64,000 nucleotides of DNA, from assembly GCA_949825025.1 (NCBI GenBank), contig OX463781.1, positions 27,165,192 to 27,229,191 of the forward strand. Reading direction: 5' to 3'. Origin of the DNA: Siphlonurus alternatus (taxonomy: Eukaryota; Arthropoda; Insecta; Ephemeroptera; Siphlonuridae). The notes beneath the pieces were generated by a model. It was not told where the DNA came from. It made no database searches and saw only the letters and a list, made by a program, of their open reading frames with translations. Below are positions 1-16,700 of the stretch, one piece after another; positions within the stretch are counted from its first letter, which is position 1, and each line of letters starts with the position of its first letter. The position numbers were made by a program, and so were the translations under genes.

Positions 1-527
1 ATGTTATTGACAATATGAAATTAATTTTGATGATGTATTTTTCTGCTTATCAAAAAGAGACGGCACACAATTATCAGAGAATAAGACGGTTGCATGAGCA
101 ACGCAATCGGTCTACTTAAACAATGGCTGAGTGAAAACATTCACGCACAGGCCGTCATGCTGGAGTATTGGTAGAGAACTCTGCATGCAGGCAAAAGATT
201 AAAAAAATGCAATTAAAATTATTTAAAATGAGAATAAAAAATATGAGGTGAAAAAAATGTTAAAATAAAATTTACAACCTTTTGCTACCCTCAGAATTTA
301 AAATCTTTGCTATATATATTTTTCATTAATTTTTTTAATATTTTGTCCTATGCTTATACATTGCGTAGTTCCACTGCACCACCATTGAAGACTGGCGGAT
401 AACTGTTGAAACTCCCGATGTGACGTCACATGCAAGCGCCTAATTACAAAATTTGGGCATGTATTCGAGACCCCCCCTTTTTTTCTTCCTCTCTTTGCAT
501 ATAAGAAAACCCCAAAAATTTATATTA
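1..527. other. AT-rich non-coding sequence, no gene seen
   Basis: I see no exon, RNA gene or clear repeat structure here. It precedes the 161-bp tandem array and may be intron of the polybromo-like gene whose 3' exons begin at 1828, but no upstream exon of that gene was found in the window. Confidence 0.5.
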
Positions 528-1180
528 ATATTTATTAATATTTTTTTGTTGCAATAAGGCTTCAATAAAATTTTGCACTGCAAATTGCAATAATTTTGGA
601 TTATTTTTATATCTGGCCCACATAATATACAGTATACTAGCATATTGTCCCTATACATGTCCCTGAATTATGGGTAAAAATTAAAATTATTTTTTTTGCA
701 TATTTTTTTTTGCAATTAGGCGTTAACAAAGGCCTGTTCCGCAATTTGCAACAGTTTTGGATTATTTTTATATCTGGCCCACATAATATACACAGTATAC
801 TAGCATATTGTCCCTATATATGTCCCTGAATTATGGGTAAAAAGTAAAATTAATTTTTTTGCATATTTTTTTTCGCAATTAGGCTTTAACAAAGGCCTGT
901 TCCGCAATTTGCAATAATTTTTATATTTTTATATCTGGCCCACATAATATACAGTATACTAGCATATTGTCCCTATACATGTCCCTGAATTATGGGTAAA
1001 AATTAAAATTAATTTTTTTGCATATTTTTTTTTGCAATTAGGCGTTAACAAAGGCCTGTTCCGCAAATTGCAATAATTTTGGATTATTTTTATATCTGGC
1101 CCACATAATATACAGTATACTAGCATATTGTCCCTATATATGTCCCTGAATTATGAGTAAAAATTAAAATTAATTTTTTT
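528..1180. repeat. Tandem array of four 161-bp units
   Basis: The landmark TATCTGGCCCACATAATATA recurs at 610, 771, 932 and 1093, a period of exactly 161 bp each time. Units also share TGTCCCTGAATTATG and GCAATTAGGC-like blocks. The last three copies are very similar; the first is more diverged at its left side. No open frame is conserved across units, so this is satellite-like DNA rather than coding repeats. Confidence 0.9.
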
Positions 1181-1437
1181 CATTATTTTTCCCGTGCATG
1201 TATTGGTAGTATGAACCTGTCACGAAATTTTGAGACATTTCGGTGAATTTTTTTTTTCATCTCCATTATCCCTATGTCTCCCATGTTATTTAAATGGGTT
1301 CCCCCTGCCCGTTCTATGGGTAAATATTGACGGTTGCCGATAAAAATGGTACCGTTCGTCATCATTCGGTCAGGACAACTAACCCTGAAAGTTTTATCGA
1401 GATTTGCCATTTACACCTCGTGAGTGTCCCTTGTTAG

Positions 1438-1723
1438 TTTTTTTTTTTTTATTGCAGAAATGGATAGAGCGTGCAAAGTTATGCTACCCTGATTTTTTTC
1501 AGATTTTTTAGAGGACAGGAACTATTTTTAAAAAATTATTGAAAGTTCTTTTTGTGACGTCACGAGACGCCGCTCCTTAAGAAAAAGATAGGACTTGCCG
1601 CCTCGTGACGTCACAAAAAGGACTTTCAATAATTTTTTAATAATAGTTCCCGGTCTCTAAAAAATCTGAAAAAATCAAGCACGCTCTATCTAATTCTGCA
1701 ATAAAAAAAATTGAGGTCAATAC
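1438..1723. mobile_element. Hairpin MITE with paired TGACGTCA sites (family A, copy 1)
   Basis: The two halves are inverted copies: the left starts TTATTGCAGAAATGGATAGA and the right ends with its complement. Each arm carries TGACGTCA close to the central loop. Three relatives lie at 3797-4115, 17632-17952 and 39801-40140. The outer ends of this copy are degraded, so its target duplication cannot be read. Confidence 0.85.
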
Positions 1724-1827
1724 TGCATTGGACAGTATATCAAAATATAATTATCCTAACCCTGTGCGTGTGTGTTGCATTCTTTAATTTACTAACTCGT
1801 GGCATGTTGTTTGTGTGTTTGCTGTAG

Positions 1828-2822
1828 GAACTTTATTCCTGCACGTAAGCCTGTCACTGTCACTACGAGAACTCCGGGTCTTGTGTCACACACTCCACAA
1901 GGCCAGTTCCAGCCTTTAGCATGTGAGTGCAGCCTTGTTTACTGAACATATATGTAGACTGTCTTATTCTAATTATATAAAGTTCAATTAGTATAGAGGT
2001 AAACCCAAACATACAGGCATTTTACATAATTTTGTGTACTTTCTTATGATACTCTACTGAAGTTCAGTGCATGGTACAGTCAATCAAGTGACCATTGCCC
2101 TGAATTATTTGTAATGTAGATTTTTTTAATCTTCAAATACGCAGAACACTTTAATAATTAATTGATGGAATATTGAAAAACTTAAGTGGAGTTTAGCTAC
2201 TCTTCACTTCTAGTACTTCTACCTTAAGAATATGATTTAAATTTACTGTTATTTCATAGTTATCATTCAAAAATTTTATTGATGTGAAAATCAAATAAAT
2301 CAAAGTTGTGACATTACGTAAATAATTTATTTTAAATGGTAAAATACTCCAGTGGGTTTACCTCTGTAAGAAAAGTCTCCACAAGATGCTATGTTTCAAT
2401 GTTGGTTTTCTCTACAGCCGCGGTTACGGCTAATGCTGCAGCCTCTCCGGCTGCTCCTTCTGCCCCCATGCGTCAACTGGAGCCAATGTTCGTCACTGTC
2501 CCGCCACGACCTCAGCGCCTGCTCCACTCCGAGGCTTACATAAAGTAAGTTGACATCTCTTTGTGATCCTGGCAGACACTAAGGAGGTGCTGCTTTTGTT
2601 CACAGGTACATTGAGGGTCTGGCAAACGAGTCAAAACATATCTCCAACTGGGATAAGAATCTCAAGGCAACGCCTGAAAATACTCCAGTCCCAGATGCAT
2701 CTCGACTTCCTTCTCTTTGGTTGGGAAACGGTGTAGGAAATCATGGGAATATAGTAAATGCTTTATGGGCTCTTAGAGATTTCATGATTCGTGATGCTCT
2801 TGGCTTAAGCAAAGGATCTTAG
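1828..2822 (+). CDS. PBRM1: Polybromo-1 (BAF180)-like, last three exons
   Basis: Three exons join in phase: 1828-1922, 2418-2544 and 2606-2822, with GT-AG introns between. The end of the protein reads KYIEGLANESKHISNWD, then SRLPSLWL and NALWALRDFMIRDALGLSKG before the stop. This matches the C-terminus of vertebrate polybromo-1 (YIEGLSAES..ISKWD, SRLPSHWL, ADALWRLRDLMLRDTL). Polybromo is the bromodomain subunit of PBAF SWI/SNF chromatin remodellers, in the nucleus. The bromodomains, BAH domains and HMG box lie upstream and are not in this window. The stretch before YIEGL is Ala/Pro-rich linker. What is seen is the 3' part only; identity rests on the conserved tail. Confidence 0.88.
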
Positions 2823-3796
2823 TTATGATTGAATTATTTGTACAGTAGCAAGCTTTTATAGCCATAACTGTTCAATTTGTGCAATTTCACTAATGTGTTC
2901 TTTTCTACTTCTTCATCCGTAAAATATAATTATATGAAGAGAAAAAATTAATTTGGCCAAGAAATAAGCATGTATTCTCTATTGCAATTTCCAATTGTGA
3001 ATTATCTAAATGTATTGGATTAGGTGAACCATCACCATATTTCACTTTTTTTATATGTTAAAAAATGCTTTTGCTATGCTTTACATAAAATTTACGCATT
3101 AATTCTTAACTATGTAACATAATTACTGTCACTTTGTACGGTATTGTCTCAAGATTTTTTTTTTGTATTTTTCCTAATTTCTGCTGTAGTAAATGAATTT
3201 AAGTCAAAATCTTCTTTTCTTCCCCCTTTTAATACCATTTTTTTTAATGTACATTTATTACATTTATGCAGCTGTCAATTGTATATTTATATTTTATATG
3301 GATTAACCATATTATTATGGCAACTGTACAGAAGGTTAATATACTTTTTATATTAGAAGGGATTCACAAAGGGAGTTATCCATGTTTCTCACTATCCATA
3401 TTTAGTGTCATTGAATTAGGCTGTCGCTAACCACGGTTAATGAGAAACTGGATAACTCTTTCATGTATCGCTCCCTTTGGTGTTAGTAACTTTGCAGCAA
3501 TCTGTTAGCTACCGGTTGTAACAATTATAAACATGGAAAAATCAATAAATAAAATAACCTTCATGGTTGTTTAGTACCTACATACTTTTGCAATTTTGAT
3601 ACTGAAAACTTAAAATTATAAATACAAAAATTTAATACACATTATCTTAGTATTAACAATAACATTTTATGTGTGCAACATTATAGTATAAATTATAAAT
3701 CTCAATATTAAATTATGGTGTGTATATATGCATGCCCCCATGTCTCATATACATGCATAATTGCATACAGACTATAATTTAGTATTTAGATTTATA

Positions 3797-4115
3797 ATGG
3801 AGTATCAACCTCATTTTTTTTTATTGCAGAAATGGATAGAGCGTGCAAAGTTATGCTACCCTGATTTTTTTCAGATTTTTTAGAGGACAGGAACTATTTT
3901 TAAAAAATCATTGAAAGTCCTTTTTGTGACGTCACGAGGCGGCAAGTCCTATATTTTTCTTAAAGAGCGGCGTCTCGTGACGTCACAAAAATAACTTTCA
4001 ATCATTTTTTAAAAATAGTTCCCGGGCTCTAAAAAATCTGAAAAAAATCAAGGTAGCATAACTTTGCACCCTCTATCCATTTCTGCAATAAAAAAAATTG
4101 AGGTCGATACTCCAT
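3797..4115. mobile_element. Hairpin MITE with paired TGACGTCA sites (family A, copy 2)
   Basis: Best preserved copy of family A. The terminal inverted repeat starts ATGGAGTATC, runs through the A/T-rich stretch into TTGCAGAAATGGATAGAG and continues nearly to the centre, so the whole element can fold on itself. TGACGTCA occurs once in each arm beside a loop containing a CCTATATTTTTCTTAAAG segment. Confidence 0.88.
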
Positions 4116-4221
4116 TTATGCTATAATGCTGCATAAATAAAATATTACTGATTTTAAGTTTTAAATATTGCATGCAGTACAGTTAGAAGATGAAGTAAAA
4201 AATATTTTATTATTTATTTAA

Positions 4222-4602
4222 GGGTAAGGTAACACAAATGAGTTGATTTTGCAGTCTTATTTGATTGACATGTAAACCTTAGCAAATTCACAATAATTCT
4301 GAAAAAAATTTAAGAGACAGATTTCTATACCTAAATGCTATAGAAAAAAATTCAAGACAATTATTCGAGGCATTTTTTTTTTTTTTTTTTGTTAAAAGTT
4401 TGACTCTTTATAGCTAAAAATTAAAAAAAAAAAAAAAATATCTGATTGAATAATTGTCTGGAAATTTGTTCTATGGCTTTTAGGTACTACATATCTCTCA
4501 AATTTTTTCAGAATTTTTGTGAATTTGCTAAGAGGTTTACATGTTGATCAAAAGGGACTAAAAAAAACACAAAACAAACAGCTGATTCTTGTTACCTTAC
4601 CC
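4222..4602. mobile_element. TTAA hairpin MITE (family B', copy 1)
   Basis: Starts after TTAA with GGGTAAGGTAACA and ends GTTACCTTACCC followed by TAAA, a decayed TTAA. Internal inverted blocks include CATGTAAACCTTAGCAAATT and its complement. Relatives are at 12895-13280 and 61499-61882. TTAA targets and GGG/CCC ends suggest a piggyBac-type non-autonomous element by inference. Confidence 0.8.
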
Positions 4603-4670
4603 TAAAGTAAATACGACTCTTTTGACAATTTTGAAATAATTTTATAAAGTGTTCCAAGTTCAAACAGCTA

Positions 4671-4843
4671 CAGTATAACAGATCTTAGTTTACCTCTAGA
4701 CAGTTCAGTAGACTAGACGTCGCCAGCTATATCAGCCAATGAAAAGGTGGCCAGCAGTCATTCTAGCCTTTTCATTGGCTGATATTCGGCGCCATTTAGT
4801 CTAGACTGGACTGTCTAGAGGTAAAGTAAGATCTGTTATACTG
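4671..4843. mobile_element. TA-flanked hairpin MITE (family C, copy 1)
   Basis: A 173-bp near-perfect hairpin. It starts CAGTATAACAGATCTTAG, ends with the complement and is flanked by TA on both sides. CAGT ends and TA duplication fit Tc1/mariner-type MITEs. Copy 3 at 22526-22698 has the same length; copy 2 is at 6266-6451. Confidence 0.87.
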
Positions 4844-5426
4844 TATAATAGGCTTAGAAACAATTCTTTGGGTCATTTTTTTTTTTTTCAAAATGCCACA
4901 ATCCCAAAGAACCAAGCTCCACATTATATTATCTGAAGATATTTTAGACATTGCGGAGCAATAATATATCTCCGATATTATACGCACAGCAACACTTTTA
5001 GAATAGTTGGCGTTATTTTGGAACTTGACAGAAAATATTTTGGCAGCTGAGAGAGGACGGCTAGAGCTAGCAATAAGATGATAATTACAATACATCATGG
5101 CTTGGTTGAAAATAAAAGTACCAACTTTTACATGTTTTTTCTTTACTTGTAATGCATACGCACTACGCAGTAACAAGCTAAAATATATTATATGAACAGG
5201 CCGGAACTTATAAAAAAAGTCTGTTTAATTCTCAAAATGAGATGTACGTGCTATATATGGTGCAAACGGATTCATAAAATCATTGCAAGCTATAAGAGAT
5301 CTTACTTTTCTAATCCTGCTTCACTACATGATATAATACATGCATAATTGATAACAGTACGTAGTGGAAATTGTTTACTTTTAAGTCCAAGTTGCACCAC
5401 AGTGCCTCAATTTAAATATAGTTTAA

Positions 5427-5773
5427 GGGTAAGGTAACGCCACCAATGTTAAAAAAAATCCCTCACACAAAAATTCTGAAAAAAATTTAAAATGTTCTCC
5501 TCTACACCCCCTATCAGTACCTAAAATATCAGGTATACAAATACGATCTAGTTTTTGAGTTATGAATTTTTAAAGTTGACTAATTTAACATGGAAGTTTC
5601 ATTTCTCCATGTTAAAGTAGTCAACTTTAAAAATTCATAACTCAAAAACTAGATCGTATTTGTATACCTGATATTTTAGCTACTGATAGGGGGTGTAGAG
5701 GGGAACATTTTAATTTTTTTTCAGAATTTTTGTGTGAGGGACTTTTTTTAACATTGGTGGCGTTACCTTACCC
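5427..5773. mobile_element. TTAA hairpin MITE (family B, copy 1)
   Basis: A 347-bp hairpin between TTAA at 5423-5426 and TTAA at 5774-5777. It starts GGGTAAGGTAACGCCACCAA and ends with its complement; the arms run almost to the centre. It lies about 40 bp beyond the SDHAF4 stop, so the SDHAF4 transcript end abuts it. Other copies: 14376-14722, 18043-18396, 38911-39382 and 39387-39671. Confidence 0.92.
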
Positions 5774-5815
5774 TTAAGAAAATTAATTTCTAATAAATTT
5801 TTATTCAGTCTATTT

Positions 5816-7261
5816 TTAGAAGTCTGAGACTCTACCTTTCCGCTCCCAGTCTCCGAAACGAGTAGGTTCTGGACCTCTTGGTCCACCAATTTCTCCTGTT
5901 TTAGGGTTGGTGTTGTCTGGCCACGCAGGCAGAGGGTCCTTCTCCTGATGTGGATGTTGTCCTTCGGGCAGCTCGTCAAGTTTTCCTGATTTCAGAGTAG
6001 TATATAGAGTGAGATATATGCCTTATTATTGACAACGAACAACTTATCATACATATATAAAAGTGTGATATTAATTAATATATGAGATAGATTATGAATC
6101 AGGCACAGATCAAGAACCAAATTTCGGGAGAGGGGGGGGGGATAGAGCTGTATTTTTCTTTGTTTTCATAAGGCTGATGTTAAAAAAATTGGAGTGGGGG
6201 AAATGTCTTTATTGCTCATGTTCATATTCCAAAAATTCAGGAGGTGCCAGGAGGATCCGTGCCTACAGTAGTATAACAGATCTTAGTTTACCTCTAAACA
6301 GTTCAGTAGACTTGGACGGCGCCAGATATATCAGCCAATGAAAAGGTGGCCAGCTGACATTCTAGCCTTTTCATTGGCTGAATATATCTGGCGCCGTCAC
6401 AAGTCTATGCATACTGAGCTGTCTAAAGGTAAACTAAGATCTGTTATACTGTATAATATGTATGATAAATTAATCAAACAAACCTATTGGAGTCTTCTCT
6501 CTAAGCTTCTTTTGCATTTCTTCATTTTTTGGAGGCTTTGGTGCCATTGGTCTTGTTGGGGGTTGGAAAGGATCTGTTGATTTGAATCTCGCAGACATCA
6601 ATCTAGGTCCTGAAATCATAATTTTGTATTATATGACCTGAAAAAGGAATAATTATGCATAAATCATTTTTACATTATAAATTATTATGTATGCCTTATA
6701 ATATATTACTGATTACATAATCACACAGCAAACTCTGATGCAAGGAAGGAACTGAGAGGCAAGCAGAAAGGAGGAAGCAAAGTAGACTGACAGCAATGTA
6801 TAAAATAACTAGGAACCAAAAGGGCTGGGAGGAGCTTAGCGATCGTACTGAGGAAGGGCGTTATAAAGGTAGGAGGGACCATGATTGGAAGCTGGAGTAT
6901 AGGAGAAGCAAAAATGATGTGGGCAAGTATTCTTTTTTGAGAAGAACGGTGAGGGAGTGGAATTTGTTGGACTCTGGGCTTGTGGATGCTCGGAGTGTTG
7001 GTGAGTTCAGGGAGGGGCTGAGAGAGTCAGCCGCAAGCAAGCGAGCCACCGTGGTGGAATACCCACAATAGCCGCAAGCAGTGGTGTATGTATGTAATGT
7101 GTGTACACACTGCTATTTAATCTAATCTAATTTAATCTAATCAAGGAACAGTCAAAATGCATGCATTTTATGCTTTCAGATTTTTGTATGCAAATATACT
7201 CACCTAATATAACACAGTATCGTCTACAAGATAAAATAGATGATACTAAATCACGAATCAT
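5816..7261 (-). CDS. SDHAF4: Succinate dehydrogenase assembly factor 4
   Basis: Three exons on the minus strand: 7261-7204, 6609-6484 and 5985-5816, all GT-AG and in phase, giving 117 residues (human about 108). The last exon holds the family signature [19 protein letters not shown] and ends one residue pair later in DF, as in SDHAF4 (C6orf57). The N-terminus [20 protein letters not shown] is Arg-rich without acids at its end, a plausible mitochondrial presequence. In animals and yeast the factor binds the free flavinylated SDHA subunit in the matrix and promotes complex II assembly. Exon 1 was chosen because it supplies an ATG, the right phase and a clean GTGAGT donor; exons 2 and 3 are more certain. 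An AATAAA equivalent follows the stop closely. A LINE fragment sits in intron 1. Confidence 0.93.
6100..6264. mobile_element. Degraded CAGGC..GCCTG MITE (family D, copy 3)
   Basis: Resembles the copies at 16567-16724 and 19668-19812: starts CAGGCACAGATC, contains ATTGGAGTGGGGGAAATG and ends GGATCCGTGCCT. No matching flanking duplication is seen, so it is older or rearranged. It abuts the family C element at 6266 in SDHAF4 intron 2. Confidence 0.65.
6266..6451. mobile_element. TA-flanked hairpin MITE (family C, copy 2)
   Basis: Hairpin with arms similar to 4671-4843, including GTATAACAGATCTTAGTTTA and its complement, between TA dinucleotides. It sits within SDHAF4 intron 2, just upstream on the minus strand of the last exon. 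Confidence 0.83.
6730..7142 (+). mobile_element. 5'-truncated LINE 3' end
   Basis: An open stretch at 6796-7071 includes [18 protein letters not shown], the C-terminal motif of jockey/CR1-type non-LTR reverse transcriptases, and closely resembles the longer LINE at 18508-19496 (which reads DVGKYSFINRTVREWNSL). It finishes with a TTTAATCTAA-type repeated tail at about 7109-7142, as expected for a LINE 3' end. It lies in SDHAF4 intron 1, antisense to that gene. Confidence 0.8.
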
Positions 7262-7453
7262 ACTAGATAATTGTTTAGACTCTTTAAGAATCTTACAATT
7301 AGAAGAAAAATTACTTTGAACTTTTGGAGCTGCTAAGTCAGAATCAGGTCAGAACTCTATGGGTCAGCCCGTCAGAATTTAAATTTGTTGGCACTTATCA
7401 GCTGATGGTGATGACGAATTTTCGAGCTTCATTTTCATTCAGAAACTTCAAAC
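7262..7453. promoter_or_regulatory. Bidirectional promoter between SDHAF4 and PSMC3
   Basis: Only 192 bp separate the divergent start codons of SDHAF4 (7261, -) and PSMC3 (7454, +), so both promoters must lie here or overlap the first exons. The PSMC3 start sits in AAACATGGCGGCTG, which fits the YY1-type element often found at start codons of housekeeping genes. No TATA box is obvious. Confidence 0.7.
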
Positions 7454-12282
<4,829 letters not shown>

Positions 12283-13744
12283 ATCCTTATATCTCAGATT
12301 TTTTTTTTTTTTTTTTAACTTGCAAAGGAAAATAAAATTACAAAATTGATATTTGTTACAACTAATTTTTAACTTGAAATTTGAAGATTCTCTGTTACAA
12401 AAGTAACTTCTTTATTTCATTCAAAGTTCTTTGTGTTACTAATGAATTTCATGTAATTATGTAACTGAAATGTTAATTTTATGAACCTTTGATCATATTT
12501 TTGTCAGTACATTTCATTGTTTAATAATAAATAGTATTAAATTTTACAATTTTTATTCTTTAAATTTATTCAGTTTTTAACGAAAACAAAACCAAGATGA
12601 TGTATTACAGTAATGACTAACAAGTGATACTAATTATTTTCGTCTTTCAGTGGGGGGGGGGGGGGGCTAAATGATGTCTTCTCAGATTATAAAAATAATA
12701 TGGCCCCATGTTTGTTTTTAATTATTATTTAAAGGCAAGAACTACACTACTAACTTTTTTTTTTTTTTTGTCAACAAGGTGTTTCCAGTTGGACCTGTGT
12801 GATATTTAGCTCATAGAATAATACTTTGACTCACATATTTGAAAATTCATTGGGTGATCTAGCAAATAATAATAGTAATAAAATTGTTTTTTAAGGGTAA
12901 GATAACACGAACAATCGATTGTTGATAGTCCCATTTGATTAACATGTAAACCTTAGCAACCTCATAATAATTCTGATTTTTTTTTTTAGAGACAGTTCTA
13001 AGCACCAAAAAAATGTGGAAAAAATTTCAAAACAATCGGACAATTCAATTTTTTTTAAATGAATTTTTTAAATTTTCAGTATAGGGCTTTCCCATGGAGA
13101 CCTAAACTAAGAAATTAATTTAAAAAAATTGGATCGTCCGATTGTTTTGAAATTTTTTCCATATTTTTTTGGTGCCAAGAACTGTCTCTAAAAAAAAATT
13201 CAGAATCATTATGAGGTTGCTAAGGTTTACATGTTAATCAAATGGGACTACGACAATCGATTGTTCGTGTTATCTTACCCTTAAACAACATTTTAAATTT
13301 TATGGTCCGTAAATAATCCTGATAGACTATAAACAAACAAAGGGGACACACGTTGGATTACATAACATGGCTTGTATAATCTATTATTAAAATTATATCA
13401 TCAAAAATAATTTCAAATAGAATTCAAAATAAATTTTAACATAATATTAAAAGTTTTAAACTGCAAATTATTTACTGCATGATGATAATAATATCAGTCC
13501 TTAGTTTGCAGAAGAAATATTTTTAAACAAAACTTTGCAAGCTTGAGACAATTGAGAGACACAATATAAAAAAAATGTTCTAACATTGATTTCTTCTCTT
13601 GGAATGTTTGCTGAAGTATCATTTATAAATTACAATAATTTTGTGTGTACTTATAAGCTTAAAGTACAGTGAATACTTAAAAGGCAGTATTAATAAACAA
13701 TATAATATAAAGTCCTTCATAAATTAACATTATAAGTAGATATA
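12283..13744. other. Tail-to-tail spacer between PSMC3 and VPS33B
   Basis: No gene seen. Contains the PSMC3 polyadenylation signal AATAAA at 12331, a G tract near 12652-12666, the hairpin element 12895-13280, and A/T-rich sequence that includes the VPS33B 3' UTR. Confidence 0.6.
12895..13280. mobile_element. TTAA hairpin MITE (family B', copy 2)
   Basis: Between TTAA 12891-12894 and TTAA 13281-13284. Starts GGGTAAGATAACACGAACAA and ends with the complement. Shares the block CATGTAAACCTTAGCAA and the CAGAATTATT region with copies at 4222 and 61499. Confidence 0.88.
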
Positions 13745-16700
13745 TTAGTTTGTAGCACAGGCCGTTGACAAAGCATCTTTAGTAATCATTGAGGTACCTC
13801 CCACTAGGACTGTTGAGTTTGTGCGAGCTTCCAGTATTTGAAATGCAGCAACCTCTGCATATGTGACACCACCGATGAAGAAAACAAAGAAGGTTTTTGG
13901 GTAGATTTCAGGAGATGGTGGTCGAGGCACTGGCTCTCCATCTTTTCCTCTCCACACCGTTGGTCCTGGCAGCAGCTTTAGCGCCTCTTCGAGCTGTACA
14001 GGGAATTAAATTATTTTAAGTAACGTGGCAGAAGTGACTTTTAATAAAATAAATAAATAATGTACCTGAGCAACTGGTTCTCCTTTAGCTAGCCATTCAA
14101 CGACACGACACGCTACTGGTGTATAGGCTCCTCCAAAAACATAACTCATATCTTGCGCTGGCAGCCTGGGATCTGGAGCAGCTGCTGATTCATCAGCTGG
14201 GAAGAGCTTGAGACGCTTTGCAACACTCTAGACATAAAATGAATGAAAATATTGTACTTGCTAGAGAGCAATAAGACAATAGAGTATACTGTAAATTGAA
14301 GCTGCAAAAAAATTTTTTTTTTAAAACATAACATTCTACAGTATATTTAAAAAAAATGCAATTTCATTATTTTAAGGGTAAGGTAACGCCACCAATGTTA
14401 AAAAAAATCCCTCTCACAAAAATTCTGAAAAAAATTTAAAATGTTCTCCTCTATACCCCCTATCAGTACCTAAAATATCAGGTATACAAATACGATCTAG
14501 TTTTTGAGTTATAAAATTTTAAAGTTGACTACTTTAACATGGAGAAATGAAACTCCCATGTTAAATTGGTCAACTTTAAAAATTCATAACTCAAAAACTA
14601 GATCGTATTTGTATACCTGATATTTTAGCTACTGATAGGGGGTGTAGAGGAGAAGATTTTAAATTTTTTTCAGAATTTTTGTGAGAGGGATTTTTTTTAA
14701 CATTGGTGGCGTTACCTTACCCTTAAAGAAATTCCATCCTAATGCTACAAGTTGAACAGTTAGCTAGCCTAACCAGTGGTGAAACTAATTTAATTAATTT
14801 TCTCAACAGTGTGCTATGACGTCATTCCTAATACCCGCCATGTTAAATTTTGATGTCTTACCAGTATCTTATATCTGATGCACACTGGCTTACTTTCATT
14901 ACTGCCAGTGAAAATTATAACCTACAAATTGGTACTAGAAATAATAAAAATAATTATGACAATACCTGTAAAGAGGATGCTTTTCGGTTAACTGCTAGGG
15001 CCACTCTTCCCACTAGAGATGAGCTGCTCACTGCTGCACCGTCTCTATCTCCGAGCAGACCTGCCTTCTCCATGGCCTCAAGTGTAGCGAGGTGCTGGTG
15101 GCCATGACAAAGCAGCAGCTGCGCTCTTAAGCTGGCGGCTTCATCGTGCAGACCCCCGAGAGACAGCAGGCCTAGTAGCCGCAGTGACTGTCCCAGAGAA
15201 AGCAGACCTTGGCCTAGTAGGTCCTCAGCATTAGGGAGAGCTCCTCGACGACCTCGAAGAGCAAGGCCTTCTGCCGTGTGTAGAGACTCGAAACTGGCGC
15301 CAACCTACAGGAAATATAGTAAAAGTTTTATTTCTTCTCTCCAGGAGAACAAAGTGGGTAACTTAATTTTAGCAATAACAGATTTAAGAACTACAAAGAA
15401 AAATGCGAAGAAAATCATGTTACATTGGAGTCAGAATTAAAGACTTGAAAATCTTATAGCGATATATAAAAAAAAAAAAATCTCCCATTATGCTCATAGG
15501 TATATAAAAAGAAACTGACCTGTTCAACAACTGCTTCACATGCTGCAATGTGCTGTGTGAGGGCTTTCTTGGTGGTCGCAGCTTGGCCCAGCCGCTGCTT
15601 CACGTACTGCTTGATCTCGGCAGCAGAGAGGGCACGGCTACTGGTAGCCTCCGTCTGCAAGGCTTGTGTCTGTTGCCTCAGGTATGGAAACACGCTGCTA
15701 AAGTGCAGGTTGCGGATGTGCCGGTAGATGGGGTCTGCTTTACTGAGTAGAGAAAGCTCCATGCTAAGAGCAGCAGCATCCGAGGATGGAATCGAGACAT
15801 GCCCGCATCGAACACCAAGCACCTGTGGAGTATGTTGTATATATACGGTGGCCAAAATATCTCCTCTATAACAATACAATACAATAAAAAAAAATACACA
15901 TAATGCATGAAAATATAATGTATACTGTAATAATATATTTCATGTAGGTACCATAATTTTTAAAATGTTAGGAAATCAAATGAAGAATAAATTTAAATTT
16001 CAACTAAAAAATGTCCTGCAACTGATTTAAATCTTTCTTAATTTCTTTGGACTAAAATTTATTTTTGTTTTAATTTTTTTACCTTTTTTTAAATTGCAAT
16101 TAAAATAAAATATGCCAAACAAGATTTAATACAGTACATAAGTACATAGTCATTAAAATATTGCATTTCGATACTATATTTAAAAGTAAAATGCAAGGGT
16201 AGCAGGAAACACAACAGAGAATCTAGAATGCCAAAGAATTTAGTTATTTTATTCTCCAGCTCTAACTTTTAGCAATTAATTTGACAATCAGTCTTTATTT
16301 ACAAGTATAGAAAAGTGATGATATTGGCAACAGTGTCCATTGTTTCCTTGCATAATAGAAGAAGATATAACATTAATTAACATTGTCCTATTTCAGTTGC
16401 AGTAGTTGCTAGCAGTTGAGTTTAGAATTTTTTTTGTGCCTCCGGAGATACCATGTACATACATGCTACAGTATTTAAATATTAACATGTGAGTAGAGGT
16501 AACTATCTAAACAATAATGGTATAATACAATGGTGGTAATATAGGGCAAAATACATAGGCTGTGAGCAGGCGTGGATCCAGAAAAAAAAAATTCGGGGGG
16601 TGCTCTCTTCATAAGGCCAAGTGTTTAAAAAAAAATTGAAGTGGGGGAAATGCCTGTATTGCCCATGTTAAATCCGGAATTTCGGGACGCGGCATCCCCA

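Larger units (their letters stand above)
2823..5815. other. Tail-to-tail spacer between polybromo and SDHAF4
   Basis: No gene is visible. The stretch is filled with mobile hairpins listed separately (3797-4115, 4222-4602, 4671-4843, 5427-5773). An imperfect inverted repeat at about 3358-3485 begins GATTCACAAAGGGAGTTATC. AATAAA motifs near 3543 could serve the polybromo transcript. A 126-codon minus-strand open frame at 4796-5176 overlaps a MITE and has no recognisable content. Confidence 0.6.

Noticed and set aside
528..1180. CRISPR-like array
   Set aside because: Period is 161 bp with no short repeat/variable spacer pattern, and the DNA is animal.
1183..1410. 75-codon minus-strand open frame beside the tandem repeat
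   Set aside because: No recognisable domain, no supporting splice sites, and it overlaps the edge of repeat DNA.
4796..5176. 126-codon minus-strand open frame
   Set aside because: Runs through the end of a family C MITE and A/T-rich spacer; no domain or codon pattern of a gene.
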